64,000 nt of DNA from DASVVT01 sp036386415 (GTDB lineage Bacteria > Acidobacteriota > Blastocatellia > Pyrinomonadales > Pyrinomonadaceae). Below the pieces are notes generated by a model, which had not been told where the DNA came from, made no database searches, and saw nothing but the letters and a program-made list of their open reading frames with translations. Made by a program: the position numbers and the translations under genes. Location: assembly GCA_036386415.1 (NCBI GenBank), contig DASVVT010000027.1, positions 70,759-134,758 of the forward strand, in the 5' to 3' direction. Every line of letters begins with the position of its first letter. Positions within the stretch are counted from its first letter, which is position 1. Below are positions 24,227 to 35,362 of this stretch, piece by piece.

Positions 24227-25744
24227 TCACAGTCCCCTTTCCGCCATCTCGATGGCGCGCACCAGAGCGCGCGCCTTATTGACAGTCTCTTCATATTCGC
24301 GCTCCGGCACGGAATCGGCCACGATGCCAGCGCCCGCCTGCACCGAAGCCTCATCGCCACGGAGCACGATGGTGCGTATGGCGATACAGGAATCCAGGTT
24401 GTCTGCATAGTCCATGTAACAGATCGCGCCCGCGTAGACGCCGCGCCCGTCCGGCTCAAGCTCGCGTATGATCTCCATCGCGCGAACCTTCGGCGCACCC
24501 GTCACAGTCCCTGCGGGAAAGCAGGAGGCGAGCGCATCGAAGCGATCAAGGCCATCGCGCAGGCGCGCGCGCAAGGCAGTGACCAGGTGCTGCACGTGCG
24601 CGTAACGCTCGACAGTCATCAGCTCTCCGACTTCGACCGAGCCGTAGTCGGCGACGCGCCCCAGATCGTTGCGCCCCAGATCGACGAGCATCATGTGCTC
24701 GGCCACCTCTTTTTCATCCGTGCGCATCTCTTCGCCGAGCATCCAGTCTTCCGCTTCGGTCGCGCCGCGCTTGCGTGTGCCTGCAATCGGCCTGTAATCC
24801 AGACGCTGCCCGCGACACCTGACCAGCATCTCAGGCGACGCCCCGATGATCGTCTCATCACCGAGACGGAAGAAGTACATGTAGGGCGAGGGGTTGGTCG
24901 CACGCAGGGCTCGATAGATGCTGACGGGGTCGGCGCTCGTACGCTTACTGAAACGCTGCGACAGCACGACCTGATAACAATCTCCCGCAGCGATATATTC
25001 TTTAGCGGCGCACACGGCATCTTCAAACCCCTGGCGAGTCCAGTTTGATTGAAACACTGAGGCGTCGCCTGCTGTTGCTGCTGCTCCGCGCGAATCCTTC
25101 GAGGGTAGCGCTCCGTCTTGCAGGAGGCTCTTTTCAATACGCGCGGTCTCTTCGACGGCGCGCTCAAAGAGTTGCTTCAAGCGCTTGTGGCTGCCCTCTG
25201 CCTCTTCCGTGAAGACTATGGAAGTGATCTCGACTCTCTGCCGCACGCGGTCGAAAGCGAGCACCGTGCGGTAGAACATCCAGATGGCGTTCGTCTGCGC
25301 AAACGGTTTCTCATCCTTTCGTTCGAGCACCGGCTCGAACCAGCGCGCCGCATCGTAGGCGAGGAACCCGACCGCGCCGCCCGCCAGCGGTGCAAGCTGG
25401 CTGCGGCGCGCCAGCTCCCGGTCGCGAAAATGCTCGCGCACAAAGTCTATGGCGCGCACGTTATCAAGCGTCTCCACCTGGCCGTTTCTTTCGATGATCG
25501 TTTGCGCGCCCAGCCCACGCACGATCATCTGAGGCTCGACGCCCAGAAAAGAGTAGCGTGCGACGCGCTCGCCGCCTTCGACCGATTCAAGCAGGAAGGC
25601 GTGGCGCGCGCCGCCTGCCACGCGCAGCAGCGCTCCGACAGGCGTCTGCAAATCCGCGAGCACACCGCGCACGACCGCCACCACGTTGCCGCGCTTCGCC
25701 TCGCTCAGAAAATCATCGAATGTTGCAGGCTGGAGGTCAAGCAT
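24227..25744 (-). CDS. trpE: anthranilate synthase component I
   Basis: TrpE converts chorismate plus ammonia to anthranilate, the first committed step. 505 residues: N-terminal regulatory part with LLESVEGGERVARYSFLG, which contains the LLES motif involved in tryptophan feedback binding, and a C-terminal chorismate-binding domain with IAAGDCYQVVLSQRF, NPSPYMYFF, GASPEMLVR, PIAGTRKRG, DLGRNDLGRV, SCFPAGTVTGAPKVRAMEII and QAGAGIVADS. All expected active-site blocks are present. It is the most upstream trp gene here; the 461-bp gap above it should hold its promoter, but no leader peptide with Trp codons was recognised. Confidence 0.97.
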   Translation of the reverse strand: MLDLQPATFDDFLSEAKRGNVVAVVRGVLADLQTPVGALLRVAGGARHAFLLESVEGGERVARYSFLGVEPQMIVRGLGAQTIIERNGQVETLDNVRAIDFVREHFRDRELARRSQLAPLAGGAVGFLAYDAARWFEPVLERKDEKPFAQTNAIWMFYRTVLAFDRVRQRVEITSIVFTEEAEGSHKRLKQLFERAVEETARIEKSLLQDGALPSKDSRGAAATAGDASVFQSNWTRQGFEDAVCAAKEYIAAGDCYQVVLSQRFSKRTSADPVSIYRALRATNPSPYMYFFRLGDETIIGASPEMLVRCRGQRLDYRPIAGTRKRGATEAEDWMLGEEMRTDEKEVAEHMMLVDLGRNDLGRVADYGSVEVGELMTVERYAHVQHLVTALRARLRDGLDRFDALASCFPAGTVTGAPKVRAMEIIRELEPDGRGVYAGAICYMDYADNLDSCIAIRTIVLRGDEASVQAGAGIVADSVPEREYEETVNKARALVRAIEMAERGL

Positions 25745-25899
25745 CTGAATGTAAGCTTCAGGGGAAAAGTCTCCAGATAAAATAGCGAGAATTGACGATT
25801 AGTACAAACAGACAAACGGTGACGGGCAATCGAGAGTTGAAGAAGCACGGAGAGGTAGATTCTCAATTCATACCAGGATGCAAACAAAAGAGGATGGGG

Positions 25900-25954
25900 A
25901 ACGAACCACGAAGCAACACGAAAGGACACTAATAGAGGGGCTGGTTCGTGTTGC
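25900..25954. repeat. short period-7 hairpin element, CGAACCA family
   Basis: Heptads CGAACCA-CGAAGCA-ACACGAA-AGGACAC are visible on the left. GCAACACGAA (25913-25922) is mirrored by TTCGTGTTGC (25945-25954), 10 bp perfect. Confidence 0.65.
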
Positions 25955-25989
25955 TTAGAGCGGATTTCATTTGGCAGTAGGGAAGATAA

Positions 25990-26078
25990 ACCGCAAAGGA
26001 CGCCAGGGAGGAAGACGCCAAGGGCGCTGGAGATTTCTCTGCGACCTTGGCGCGTTCCTCCCTGGCGTTCTTTGCGGT
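25990..26078. repeat. period-9 hairpin element, CGCAAAGGA family
   Basis: Left arm 25990-26023 (ACCGCAAAGGACGCCAGGGA and onward) pairs with the right arm 26045-26078 at 31 of 34 positions, loop about 21 nt. It lies about 130 bp after the stop codon of the coiled-coil protein gene. Confidence 0.85.
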
Positions 26079-26205
26079 GAGACGTTCGCTCTTCCCATAC
26101 TCTCAATTGAAATTTGCTCTAGTGGATCGTCTCGCACGCTTTTGTGTTTAAGCGTCAGTCCACTCCTGATCGCAGCCTGCTCTTATCCGCCACGGACGCC
26201 AATTT

Positions 26206-27060
26206 TCAGCGAGGCGTGGTGGTGGAAGGCGCGTTGTCCGTATCGGTCGAAGGCCCGTGCGCCGGTGTCGTCGGCTGCGGCTGCGGCGTCGTCTCGGTTC
26301 CGGTGGTCGTAGTGGGCGCGCTGGTCGTGTTGGCGACAGGAGCATCCAGTCGAGCGCGCAGCGTATCGACTTCTGTGTCGGCGGTGGCGACCGAAGCTTC
26401 GAGCCGAGCGCGGCTCGTCGCGAGCAGCGCCAGTTGCGACTGGAGTCTCGTACGCTCATTTTCTAACTGGCGGCGACGCTCTGCGCGTACATCTTCGGGG
26501 CGCGTCGAGCCGTAAGAGGCGGCGCTACGCTCTATGTTTTCCGGGCGCAGGTCTGATTCCACTTGATCGAGACGCGCCTGAAGGGTTGCCTCTTTCTCCT
26601 GCACCTCGAACAACTGCTTGCGCAGGCTTTCGGCGCGCTGCTCGGCTCGCGTCAGGCGGTCAAGGTCAAAGAGGGTGCGCTGCTGCTGCTGCATCTGTGT
26701 GATCTGATCGGTCAGTCGTGTCACCTGTGTGGAGAGATTATCGACCGTGCGGCGCATGGTGTCATGGTCTTGCTCGAGCGTGCCCCCTGTTCGCGCCGTG
26801 CGCCGTGTGCTGCGCGTGTTCGATTGATTTCCGCCCTGCTCGTCAGCGGTGCTGATGATACGCGGATCAGCGGTCGTCGTGGTCGTGGTTGTTGTCGTCG
26901 TCGGTTGTGTCGTCGTCGTGGTGGAGACGACAGGGTTTGTGACGCGGCGCGATTGGCGTCGCCTGCGCCGCTGCGCACTGGCATCAATGCAGCACAGGCC
27001 GATCATGAAGATGACGACCAGCAACGAAAACGTGACCTGATGAGTTTTTCGAACCCGCAT
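26206..27060 (-). CDS. exported coiled-coil protein with Thr-rich ends
   Basis: A 284-residue protein from the ATG at 27060; TGGAGG lies 8 nt upstream, so the in-frame ATG at 27087 is rejected. The signal peptide covers residues 1-30 (VTFSLLVVIFMIGLCCIDASAQ). Then come a basic patch (RRRRRQSRR), a Thr-rich linker with a run of about ten threonines, a long coiled coil (about residues 85-230, with LSTQVTRLTDQITQMQQQQ and RLQSQLALLATSRARLEA) and a Pro/Thr-rich C-terminus. It probably works as a periplasmic spacer or scaffold; no family is recognised. The Thr tracts come from low-complexity GTC/GTT repeats and may vary in length between strains. The gap upstream holds a MITE-like element. Confidence 0.72.
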   Translation of the reverse strand: MRVRKTHQVTFSLLVVIFMIGLCCIDASAQRRRRRQSRRVTNPVVSTTTTTQPTTTTTTTTTTADPRIISTADEQGGNQSNTRSTRRTARTGGTLEQDHDTMRRTVDNLSTQVTRLTDQITQMQQQQRTLFDLDRLTRAEQRAESLRKQLFEVQEKEATLQARLDQVESDLRPENIERSAASYGSTRPEDVRAERRRQLENERTRLQSQLALLATSRARLEASVATADTEVDTLRARLDAPVANTTSAPTTTTGTETTPQPQPTTPAHGPSTDTDNAPSTTTPR

Positions 27061-27424
27061 CACAAAAACCTCCAGTAGTGCAATCAAAAAAGCGCTTCAT
27101 GCTGAGAAAGGTGGCCGCTTAATAAATTGGGGCGCGTTCCCTGCCCGGCCATTACACGTCGCCAAACGGCGTCCGGTTCCACATATCCCGTACAATTTTC
27201 AGCCAACTCTCCGACCAGTTTAGCGAGTCTGGCGCAGCATCGCAATCGTCCAGCTCTTTGGTAGCGTCCTAATGTGATTAGTCCTCTGTGCATCCTCTGC
27301 GCCCTCTGTGTCTCTGTGGTGAGTGTCTGTAGGAGTTGATTCACCACAGAGGCACAGAGCACACGGAGATGGCACAGAGAAGAGCTGAAACTCTGGACGC
27401 TACTAACTCTTTTGTCGAAGCTTC
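27061..27424. other. 364-bp gene-free stretch
   Basis: It holds the K-family element (27261-27403) and about 200 bp of non-repetitive DNA before the coiled-coil protein gene. No clear promoter was recognised. The open frame through this gap on the minus strand is formed largely by the stop-poor repeat. Confidence 0.55.
27261..27403. repeat. period-9 inverted element with terminal repeats (CACAGAG family)
   Basis: Arms 27281-27323 and 27341-27384 are made of CACAGAG-type units with approximate 9-nt spacing and pair across an 18-nt loop. Outside them GTAGCGTCC (27261-27269) and its reverse complement GGACGCTAC (27395-27403) flank the whole, giving a MITE-like outline. It starts 22 bp after the nadC stop codon. 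Confidence 0.75.
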
Positions 27425-28275
27425 TCATCCCGCTTGAATCTTAAAACTGATATCCATGGCGCGCGCCGAATGCGTGAGCGCGCCGATGCTGACGAGATCG
27501 ACGCCCGTCTCCGCGTAGGCGCGCACGTTCTCAAGCGTGATGCCGCCCGAAGATTCGAGCGCGACCTGCGGCGCAAGCTCGCGCGACAGCGTGACCATAC
27601 GCGCCGTCTCTTCGGGGCTGAGATTGTCGAGCAGGATGATGTCTGCCCCGTGCGCTAAAGCCTCGCGCAGGTCGCGCTCGTTGGAGACCTCTACCTCTAT
27701 CTTATGTAGATGCCCGACACGTTCGCGCGCCCCCTCGACGGCGGAGGCAACGCCGCCCGCGAGCGCGATGTGATTGTCTTTAATGAGCACGCCGTCGTCG
27801 AGCCCGAAGCGATGGTTGCGCCCGCCGCCCGAGAGCACCGCATATTTTTCAAGCATACGCAAACCCGGCGTCGTCTTGCGCGTATCGACGATCTGTGCGC
27901 GTGTGCCTTCGACGGCTTGCACGTACTGGCGGGTCAGCGTGGCGATGCCCGAAAGACGTTGAAGGAGGTTGAGCGCGACGCGTTCTCCCGCCAGCAGGAC
28001 ATCCGCGAAGCCGCTCGTGCGCGCGATGACCTTTCCGGCCTCAACCTCGTCGCCATCCGAAGCGAAAGCTTCGATCTGCTGCTGCGAGTCGAGCGTGGAG
28101 AAGACTGCCTCCGCCGCTTCCAGACCGGCGACGACCATCTTCTCTTTCGCCAGAAAGCGCCCGCGTGCACGCGCGTTGCGCACGACAGTAGACTGCGTCG
28201 TGATGTCGCCGCGCCCGAGGTCTTCCGCGAGGAATGCGCCGATCTGGGAGAAGAGCGCGCCTTCGTCAAGCCAGT

Positions 28276-28279
<4 letters not shown>
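27425..28279 (-). CDS. nadC: nicotinate-nucleotide pyrophosphorylase (carboxylating)
   Basis: NadC converts quinolinate and PRPP to nicotinate mononucleotide in NAD synthesis. Landmarks: LAEDLGRGDITTQS, GRFLAKEKMVVAGLE, the substrate-binding DTRKTTPGLRMLEKYAVLSGGG, NHRFGLDDGVLIKDNHI, KIEVEVSN, ILLDNLSPEE and LESSGGI. 284 residues is normal. Its start overlaps the valS stop codon by 4 nt, so the two are translationally coupled; nadA and nadB are not in this window. Confidence 0.96.
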
Positions 28280-30975
<2,696 letters not shown>

Positions 30976-30980
30976 AAAAA

Positions 30981-31136
30981 AGTAGTCAGTAAACAGTAGT
31001 CTGTAGACAGTAGTTGGTCATCAATCTTGAGCTTTCAGTTGTACCGAGGAGCCATTGTAAAGCAAGAGCCGCCAGTTTTCATGTCAAGGTGAAAGCTGGC
31101 GGCTACTGACTACTGACGACTGTCTACTGTCTACTG
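30981..31136. repeat. period-7 hairpin element with an inner GC-rich stem
   Basis: CAGTAGA-family arms at 30981-31017 and 31103-31136 enclose a second hairpin, GCCGCCAG (31068-31075) with CTGGCGGC (31096-31103), extended by five more pairs to 13 bp with a 10-nt loop. The right arm contains the stop codon of the response regulator gene; valS starts 5 nt beyond the left arm. Confidence 0.85.
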
Positions 31137-32648
31137 TTTTTCCTCTTCCAGCTTTCGCTTGATGAGAAGCTCTGCCAGTTGGGGGACGACTTCCCAGGCG
31201 ATCTCCTCGACGACCTTTTCGGAAAGCTGTTCGACGACGCGGCGCGCGATTGCTTCGATCACCTCTGGAGACAACTGCTCAAGCGTGATCTGAGAAGCGG
31301 CGCTCGCGGAAGAACTACTGCCTGCTGTCCCAATCGGCTCATTGCCGTCAACGGGAGAGGCCATCGTCTCCGCCAGGGAAGTTTCCGCCGCCTGCGGCCA
31401 CTCTGTCAAAGCTGCGGCTGACGGTGCTCCCTGCGTCTCTTGAAGTGCCAGCGCCGGGTCTGTCATCTGCGGCGCGGCTTCTTCAACCAAAGTGTTACCA
31501 CCGGCTACTTCAACATCAGCCGGTTCCCAAGTCGTCGTCAGCTCCGCTGGCTGCTCTTCAATAGTGGTCTGAGCTTCGGCAAACTCTTCGACCTGCGGCG
31601 TGGCCTCGACCATCTCTTCCTGATAATCGAAGAGCGTCTCCTCGCTCATCTCATCTACGAGCGGCGCGGCGGCGGCGGCAGTAGCGGTGTCTGAAGCTGG
31701 AGCGGACGATGGCCGCACAGGCGTTTCATCCATCAGGTCGAGAATAAAGTCGTCTGCTTCAGCAGCAGCAGCCGAGGGCGGTTCGATGTCGCCGAGGTCG
31801 AGGAGCGCCTCGTCGGCTGCCACGGCCTGCGCCATGGAGGGCGCAGATGGCGCGGGCTCGCTCTTCTGTGGTGAAGATGCTTCGCGCTCTTCGAAAGAGA
31901 AATTTTGTACCGTCTCCTGCATCTGGCCGGGAGCCACTTCGGCAGCCTGTTTGATCTTCGCTTCTTGAGGAACGACTCTCAGCTCTTCAAACTCAGAGGC
32001 TGTGAGCGGCGCGGTCGGTTGCATTAATCGCTCCGTGTCCGCGCCGCTGAAACTGCTGGCGGGCGCGGTCTCGATCATCTCATCATCAAATTGGGCGTGC
32101 CCGGCTGGCGCATCGCTCGCCTGTGCCGACGCAGCCCCGTCCTTGATCTGTGGAAGCGGCGCGGTGTCGGCCATTGACAGCTCGGTCGGTGCGGCGCTCT
32201 TCTTCTGGCTCTCGGCGCGCGCGGCTGCTTCCGGCAGCTTCAAATCCTCGGTCGTCGCGTCATCTTCCGCTGCTCCGCTCAACAGCGCGCCCACTTTATT
32301 GACAAGTTGTCGTATTGATTGAAAAGGCTTGGTCAAGAAATCATCCGCGCCAACTCTGCGCGCCTCCGCCTCGTCGAACGGCTCGAACGATCCGACGAGA
32401 AGCATGACTGGAATGTGACGGAACCGTTCGTTCCGCTTGATATGCTCGCAGACTTCGTAGCCGTTGCGTCCCGGCATGAAGACATCCGCGAGCACGATGT
32501 CGGGCGCAACCTCTTCGAGCTTTTCGATAGCCTGCTCGCCATTGCTCACAGTCGTCACCTGCATGCCTTCGTCGGCAAAGGTCAGATCGACCACTTTTTG
32601 AATCGTGATCGAATCATCCGCGAGCAACATTTTGCGTCCCGATACCAA
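31131..32648 (-). CDS. response regulator with long acidic linker
   Basis: A 505-residue protein. The N-terminal receiver domain (about residues 7-125) has DDSITIQKVV, phosphoacceptor Asp55 in LADVFMPG and the conserved Lys in FLTKPF. Then follows about 300 residues of disordered, Ala/Glu/Pro-rich sequence, and a C-terminal conserved helical block (ITLEQLSPEVIEAIARRVVEQLSEKVVEEIAWEVVPQLAELLIKRKLEEE). This layout is common among acidobacterial and myxobacterial receivers thought to act in motility or polarity signalling, with the C-terminal helix as an interaction module; that role is inference. Start TTG at 32648 with AAAGGAG 7 nt upstream. The stop codon lies in the hairpin arm. Confidence 0.85.
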   Translation of the reverse strand: MVSGRKMLLADDSITIQKVVDLTFADEGMQVTTVSNGEQAIEKLEEVAPDIVLADVFMPGRNGYEVCEHIKRNERFRHIPVMLLVGSFEPFDEAEARRVGADDFLTKPFQSIRQLVNKVGALLSGAAEDDATTEDLKLPEAAARAESQKKSAAPTELSMADTAPLPQIKDGAASAQASDAPAGHAQFDDEMIETAPASSFSGADTERLMQPTAPLTASEFEELRVVPQEAKIKQAAEVAPGQMQETVQNFSFEEREASSPQKSEPAPSAPSMAQAVAADEALLDLGDIEPPSAAAAEADDFILDLMDETPVRPSSAPASDTATAAAAAPLVDEMSEETLFDYQEEMVEATPQVEEFAEAQTTIEEQPAELTTTWEPADVEVAGGNTLVEEAAPQMTDPALALQETQGAPSAAALTEWPQAAETSLAETMASPVDGNEPIGTAGSSSSASAASQITLEQLSPEVIEAIARRVVEQLSEKVVEEIAWEVVPQLAELLIKRKLEEEKQ

Positions 32649-32811
32649 AACCGTACTCCTTTATATTGAGGCGAGCGCCATTTTGCCGAGGATTTGCGCT
32701 GTAGCATGAAAGCGCGAGACGGCGCGGGGCATGTGGCAGGGAATCGGCAGCTTGCCTGGATAACGTGCCACATTCGAAACCTAACACCCGCCACACAAGC
32801 GAGTCAAGAGG

Positions 32812-32861
32812 ATTTTAGATTTACGATTTTCGATAGATGGTTTTCGTTTTCAAATCGCTGG
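32812..32861. repeat. degenerate period-7 tract without a clear partner arm
   Basis: Heptads GATTTTA-GATTTAC-GATTTTC-GATAGAT-GGTTTTC-GTTTTCA follow each other. A loosely complementary AAATCGC lies at the end, but no full second arm is seen, so this may be a decayed or single-arm copy. Confidence 0.55.
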
Positions 32862-32909
32862 TGCGTGCCTTTTCAGACCGTATAGAATGCTTCATAAAAC
32901 CAGGGAATC

Positions 32910-33014
32910 ACCACCGCAGACACCGCAGACACAGAGAAAACTTTGATAGATTGATGAGACGGTGATCTGTTTCTATTTCTTCTTCTCCTCTGTGTCTGCG
33001 GTGTCTGCGGTGGT
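32910..33014. repeat. period-9 hairpin element, ACCGCAGAC family
   Basis: A perfect 27-bp stem: 32910-32936 (ACCACCGCAGAC, ACCGCAGAC, ACAGAG units) and its exact reverse complement at 32988-33014, loop 51 nt. It begins about 20 nt after the stop codon of the GspG-like gene. Confidence 0.9.
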
Positions 33015-33034
33015 TAAGTTTTCTTTAGAGCCTG

Positions 33035-33628
33035 TTATCTATTGCTGACGACGACATCGTCGGGCGTGTTGGGCGTGCCATCAACCCCTGTCGAGCGCAG
33101 GGTGAAGCGCTCGCGTGTGCCTTCATACTGGTATGGGCGATGCCAGGGATCGACGCGTATGACGCGCGCCAGATAGCCCGGAGTGAGATGGTCTATGAGC
33201 GATGCTTCCGTATCGGCGGCGACATAGAAGCCACGCTCGCGCCTGTAGGCTTCGAGCGCCGTCACAATAGTTTCAAGCTCGGCGCGCGCTCTCTCCACCT
33301 TTTGACCATTGACGGCGCGCGCGATCATATCTATGTCCTCCCAACGGTTATCGCCCGTCCTGATCTCCGCGACGCGCCACTTCCCATCCTCGCCGCGCGC
33401 AAAGCGAAACGCCGTCTCGACCTGCGCCGTGACGACCGCTGACGACCCCAGAGACGAAACCTCTCTGACACGCACCGCATTAGAAGGCAACTCTATGCCA
33501 GCCATGCGCGCAATCAGGCGGCGCGCCTCTCCCGCGCTCAAGTCTGCTGCGGCCTGCGCGTAATTGAGCGCTACAACCGTGCACATACTAATAACCATCA
33601 GGATCAGCAATCGTATTCGTCGGCTCAT
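33035..33628 (-). CDS. exported GspG/pseudopilin-like C-terminal domain protein
   Basis: A 197-residue exported protein. Signal peptide about residues 1-26 (LLILMVISMCTVVALNYAQA). The middle (VREVSSLGSSAVVTAQVETAFRFARGEDGKWRVAEIRTG) looks like a small beta domain. The C-terminal part, ARAELETIVTALEAYRRERGFYVAAD, LTPGYLARVIRVDPWHRPYQYEG and GVDGTPNTPDDVVVS, matches the globular end of type II secretion major pseudopilins (GspG), where the last segment binds calcium. There is no prepilin peptidase site at the N-terminus, so it is not a true pseudopilin. It is followed by a hairpin element and the response regulator. Confidence 0.78.
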   Translation of the reverse strand: MSRRIRLLILMVISMCTVVALNYAQAAADLSAGEARRLIARMAGIELPSNAVRVREVSSLGSSAVVTAQVETAFRFARGEDGKWRVAEIRTGDNRWEDIDMIARAVNGQKVERARAELETIVTALEAYRRERGFYVAADTEASLIDHLTPGYLARVIRVDPWHRPYQYEGTRERFTLRSTGVDGTPNTPDDVVVSNR

Positions 33629-33667
33629 ACGCGTTCTCCTAAATTGAGTTTCAGGAAGGGAAGAGAT

Positions 33668-33756
33668 TTAAACGCAAAGGACGCAAAGGAGGAAGACGCA
33701 AAGGAAACTGTTCTTAGCGCTCTTTGCGTCTTCACCTTCGCGTCCTTTGCGTTTAA
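33668..33756. repeat. period-9 hairpin element, CGCAAAGGA family
   Basis: Left arm 33668-33703 (TTAAACGCAAAGGACGCAAA and onward) and right arm 33722-33756 pair at nearly all positions with an 18-nt loop. It lies 24 nt after the stop codon of the receiver gene and 40 nt before the GspG-like gene start. Confidence 0.88.
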
Positions 33757-33780
33757 GGTTTTTCCGTCCATGCAGAGCTG

Positions 33781-34182
33781 TTACCCGCCCGCTTTGCTAA
33801 TCAGCATCCGCAGCATGATCTGAAGCTGAGCAGTCGTGAAGGGCTTTGGCAGAAAGACGACTGCGCCGGCGGCGAAGCTGTCGGAGGAGAGCTTCGGGTT
33901 CTGCTCGGCGGTCATCATCATGACGGGGATGCGCATGAGCCGTTTCTCCGTACGCATGTAGCGCACCAGCTCAGGCCCCTGGATGTGCGGCATCACGACA
34001 TCGAAGATGCCCGCGATGAAGTTGGCGTCATCCTGTAGCAACTTGTAGGCCTCGCGCCCGTCGCGCGCAGGCACCACCGTATAGCCTTCCTTCTCGACAA
34101 TCGCCGTGACCAGGCGCAGGATCGCCGGATCATCATCAGCGACGAGGATGCGACGTGAGGCCTGAGGATTTTGCGCTGCCAT
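33781..34182 (-). CDS. single-domain response regulator (CheY-like)
   Basis: A stand-alone receiver domain of 133 residues. VADDDPAILRLV gives the acidic pocket, Asp61 in GIFDVVMPHIQGPEL is the phosphoacceptor, MMMTAEQN holds the conserved Thr and LPKPFT the conserved Lys. No output domain, so it works by protein contact in a phosphorelay; no histidine kinase gene is adjacent. It lies 16 nt downstream of pdxA and is probably cotranscribed with it. Confidence 0.92.
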   Translation of the reverse strand: MAAQNPQASRRILVADDDPAILRLVTAIVEKEGYTVVPARDGREAYKLLQDDANFIAGIFDVVMPHIQGPELVRYMRTEKRLMRIPVMMMTAEQNPKLSSDSFAAGAVVFLPKPFTTAQLQIMLRMLISKAGG

Positions 34183-34198
34183 TACAATAGCTCCCTGA

Positions 34199-35284
34199 TT
34201 ATGCTTCGACGGCTCGACTTGATTCGTCTGCGCGTGTTGATAGCTCGGCGGCTAGAGTGATCGCCGCCACCATACTCGAATGTTCGGCCAGCCCCTTGCC
34301 CGCAATATCGAAGGCCGTCCCGTGATCAACGGACGTGCGTATGAAAGGCAAGCCAATCGTGACGTTGACGGCCTCGCCAAACGACAGGCATTTGACGGGG
34401 ATCATCGCCTGGTCATGGTAACACGAAATGACTCCGTCAAACTCGCCGCGCGCGGCGCGCAGGAAGACAGTGTCAGCGGAAAAAGGACCCGACACATTCA
34501 TGTCATCTACACCGCGACACGCTTCGACCGCCGGAACGATCTCCGAAGCCTCCTCGACGCCGAACAACCCGCCTTCGGCTCCGTGCGGATTGAGCGCGGC
34601 GACGGCCAGGCGCGGGCGTTCGATCCCCCAGCGCTTTAACTCTCTGTGCGCCAGATGGATCACACGCACGAGCCGGTCGCGCTCGACCAACCGGATCGCT
34701 TCCGAGAGCGGCACGTGAGTTGAAAGCAGTACGATGCGCAGGTTCGATGCGACGAAGGCCATGGCATACTCTTCCGCGCCCGTCAGATGAGCCAGGAACT
34801 CCGTGTGGCCGGGAAAGCTGTATCCCCCCAGAAAGAGCGAGCGTTTGTTGATGGGTGCGGTCGCAATCGCGTCTATATGGCCTGCGGCGCACAGCTCGAC
34901 CGCCGCCTCTATGTATCCGGCGGCAGCCTTTCCCGCCGCGCCCGATTCGATTCCCGGCTCGATATACCCGCTGATGTTATCCAGATGAAAGATGAGGGGG
35001 CCGACAAACTGCTCCGGCAGAGGCTCGCCGCGACGTATGATGTCGTAGCCTGAGACGAGATCAAGCGTGCGCGCCGTGTGTGCCAGAAGTTGCGCGTCGC
35101 CGATGATGAGAGGTGCGCACACGCGCTGCACCTCTTCTTCGGCGACGGCCTTGAGGACGACCTCCGGGCCGATGCCTGCCGGGTCTCCCATCGTAATCCC
35201 GATGCGCGGAAGTCTCTGCTTCTGGCGGTGCGCTCCGGCGTGGGACGAGTTGTGCGGCAACACTGTCATGGCGGCGCGCTTCAT
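34199..35284 (-). CDS. pdxA: 4-hydroxythreonine-4-phosphate dehydrogenase
   Basis: PdxA oxidises 4-phosphohydroxy-L-threonine in the DXP-dependent route to pyridoxal phosphate. Landmarks: RIGITMGDPAGIGPEVVLKA, IATAPINKRSL, FPGHTEFLAHLTG, the metal-binding His/Asp residues (HVPLSEAI, CYHDQAMIPVK) and the C-terminal FIRTSVDHGTAFDIAGKG. The start is uncertain: ATGs at 35284 and 35269 both precede a short extension (VLPHNSSHAGAHRQKQR) before the conserved fold; a longer frame to 35326 has no support. About 361 residues. Confidence 0.93.
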   Translation of the reverse strand: MKRAAMTVLPHNSSHAGAHRQKQRLPRIGITMGDPAGIGPEVVLKAVAEEEVQRVCAPLIIGDAQLLAHTARTLDLVSGYDIIRRGEPLPEQFVGPLIFHLDNISGYIEPGIESGAAGKAAAGYIEAAVELCAAGHIDAIATAPINKRSLFLGGYSFPGHTEFLAHLTGAEEYAMAFVASNLRIVLLSTHVPLSEAIRLVERDRLVRVIHLAHRELKRWGIERPRLAVAALNPHGAEGGLFGVEEASEIVPAVEACRGVDDMNVSGPFSADTVFLRAARGEFDGVISCYHDQAMIPVKCLSFGEAVNVTIGLPFIRTSVDHGTAFDIAGKGLAEHSSMVAAITLAAELSTRADESSRAVEA

Positions 35285-35362
35285 CCGAGAAGATAATGAA
35301 AAATCTTCAGCCAGGCACGCGGGCACTTAAGTAAGGACGAGGCTGACCGGGGGCGCGCTCTT

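Larger units (their letters stand above)
25745..26205. other. 461-bp gene-free stretch upstream of trpE
   Basis: It contains two repeat elements (25900-25954 and 25990-26078). The AT-rich 25745-25890 portion is the likely trpE promoter zone, but I see no convincing -35/-10 pair, attenuator or Trp-codon leader. A 133-codon frame at 25705-26106 spans both repeats and is not credible as a gene. Confidence 0.55.
32649..33034. other. 386-bp gene-free stretch
   Basis: Contains a single-arm heptad tract (32812-32861) and a perfect 27-bp hairpin element (32910-33014). The part nearest the response regulator start (32649-32800) probably carries its promoter, but no clear hexamers were found. Confidence 0.55.

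Noticed and set aside
26849..26935. GTC/GTT-rich tract as a regulatory simple repeat
   Set aside because: It is the coding region for the Thr-rich linker of the coiled-coil protein and needs no other explanation.
27084..27428. 114-codon frame after nadC
   Set aside because: It runs through the CACAGAG inverted element, which lacks stop codons in this frame; no ribosome site and repetitive composition.
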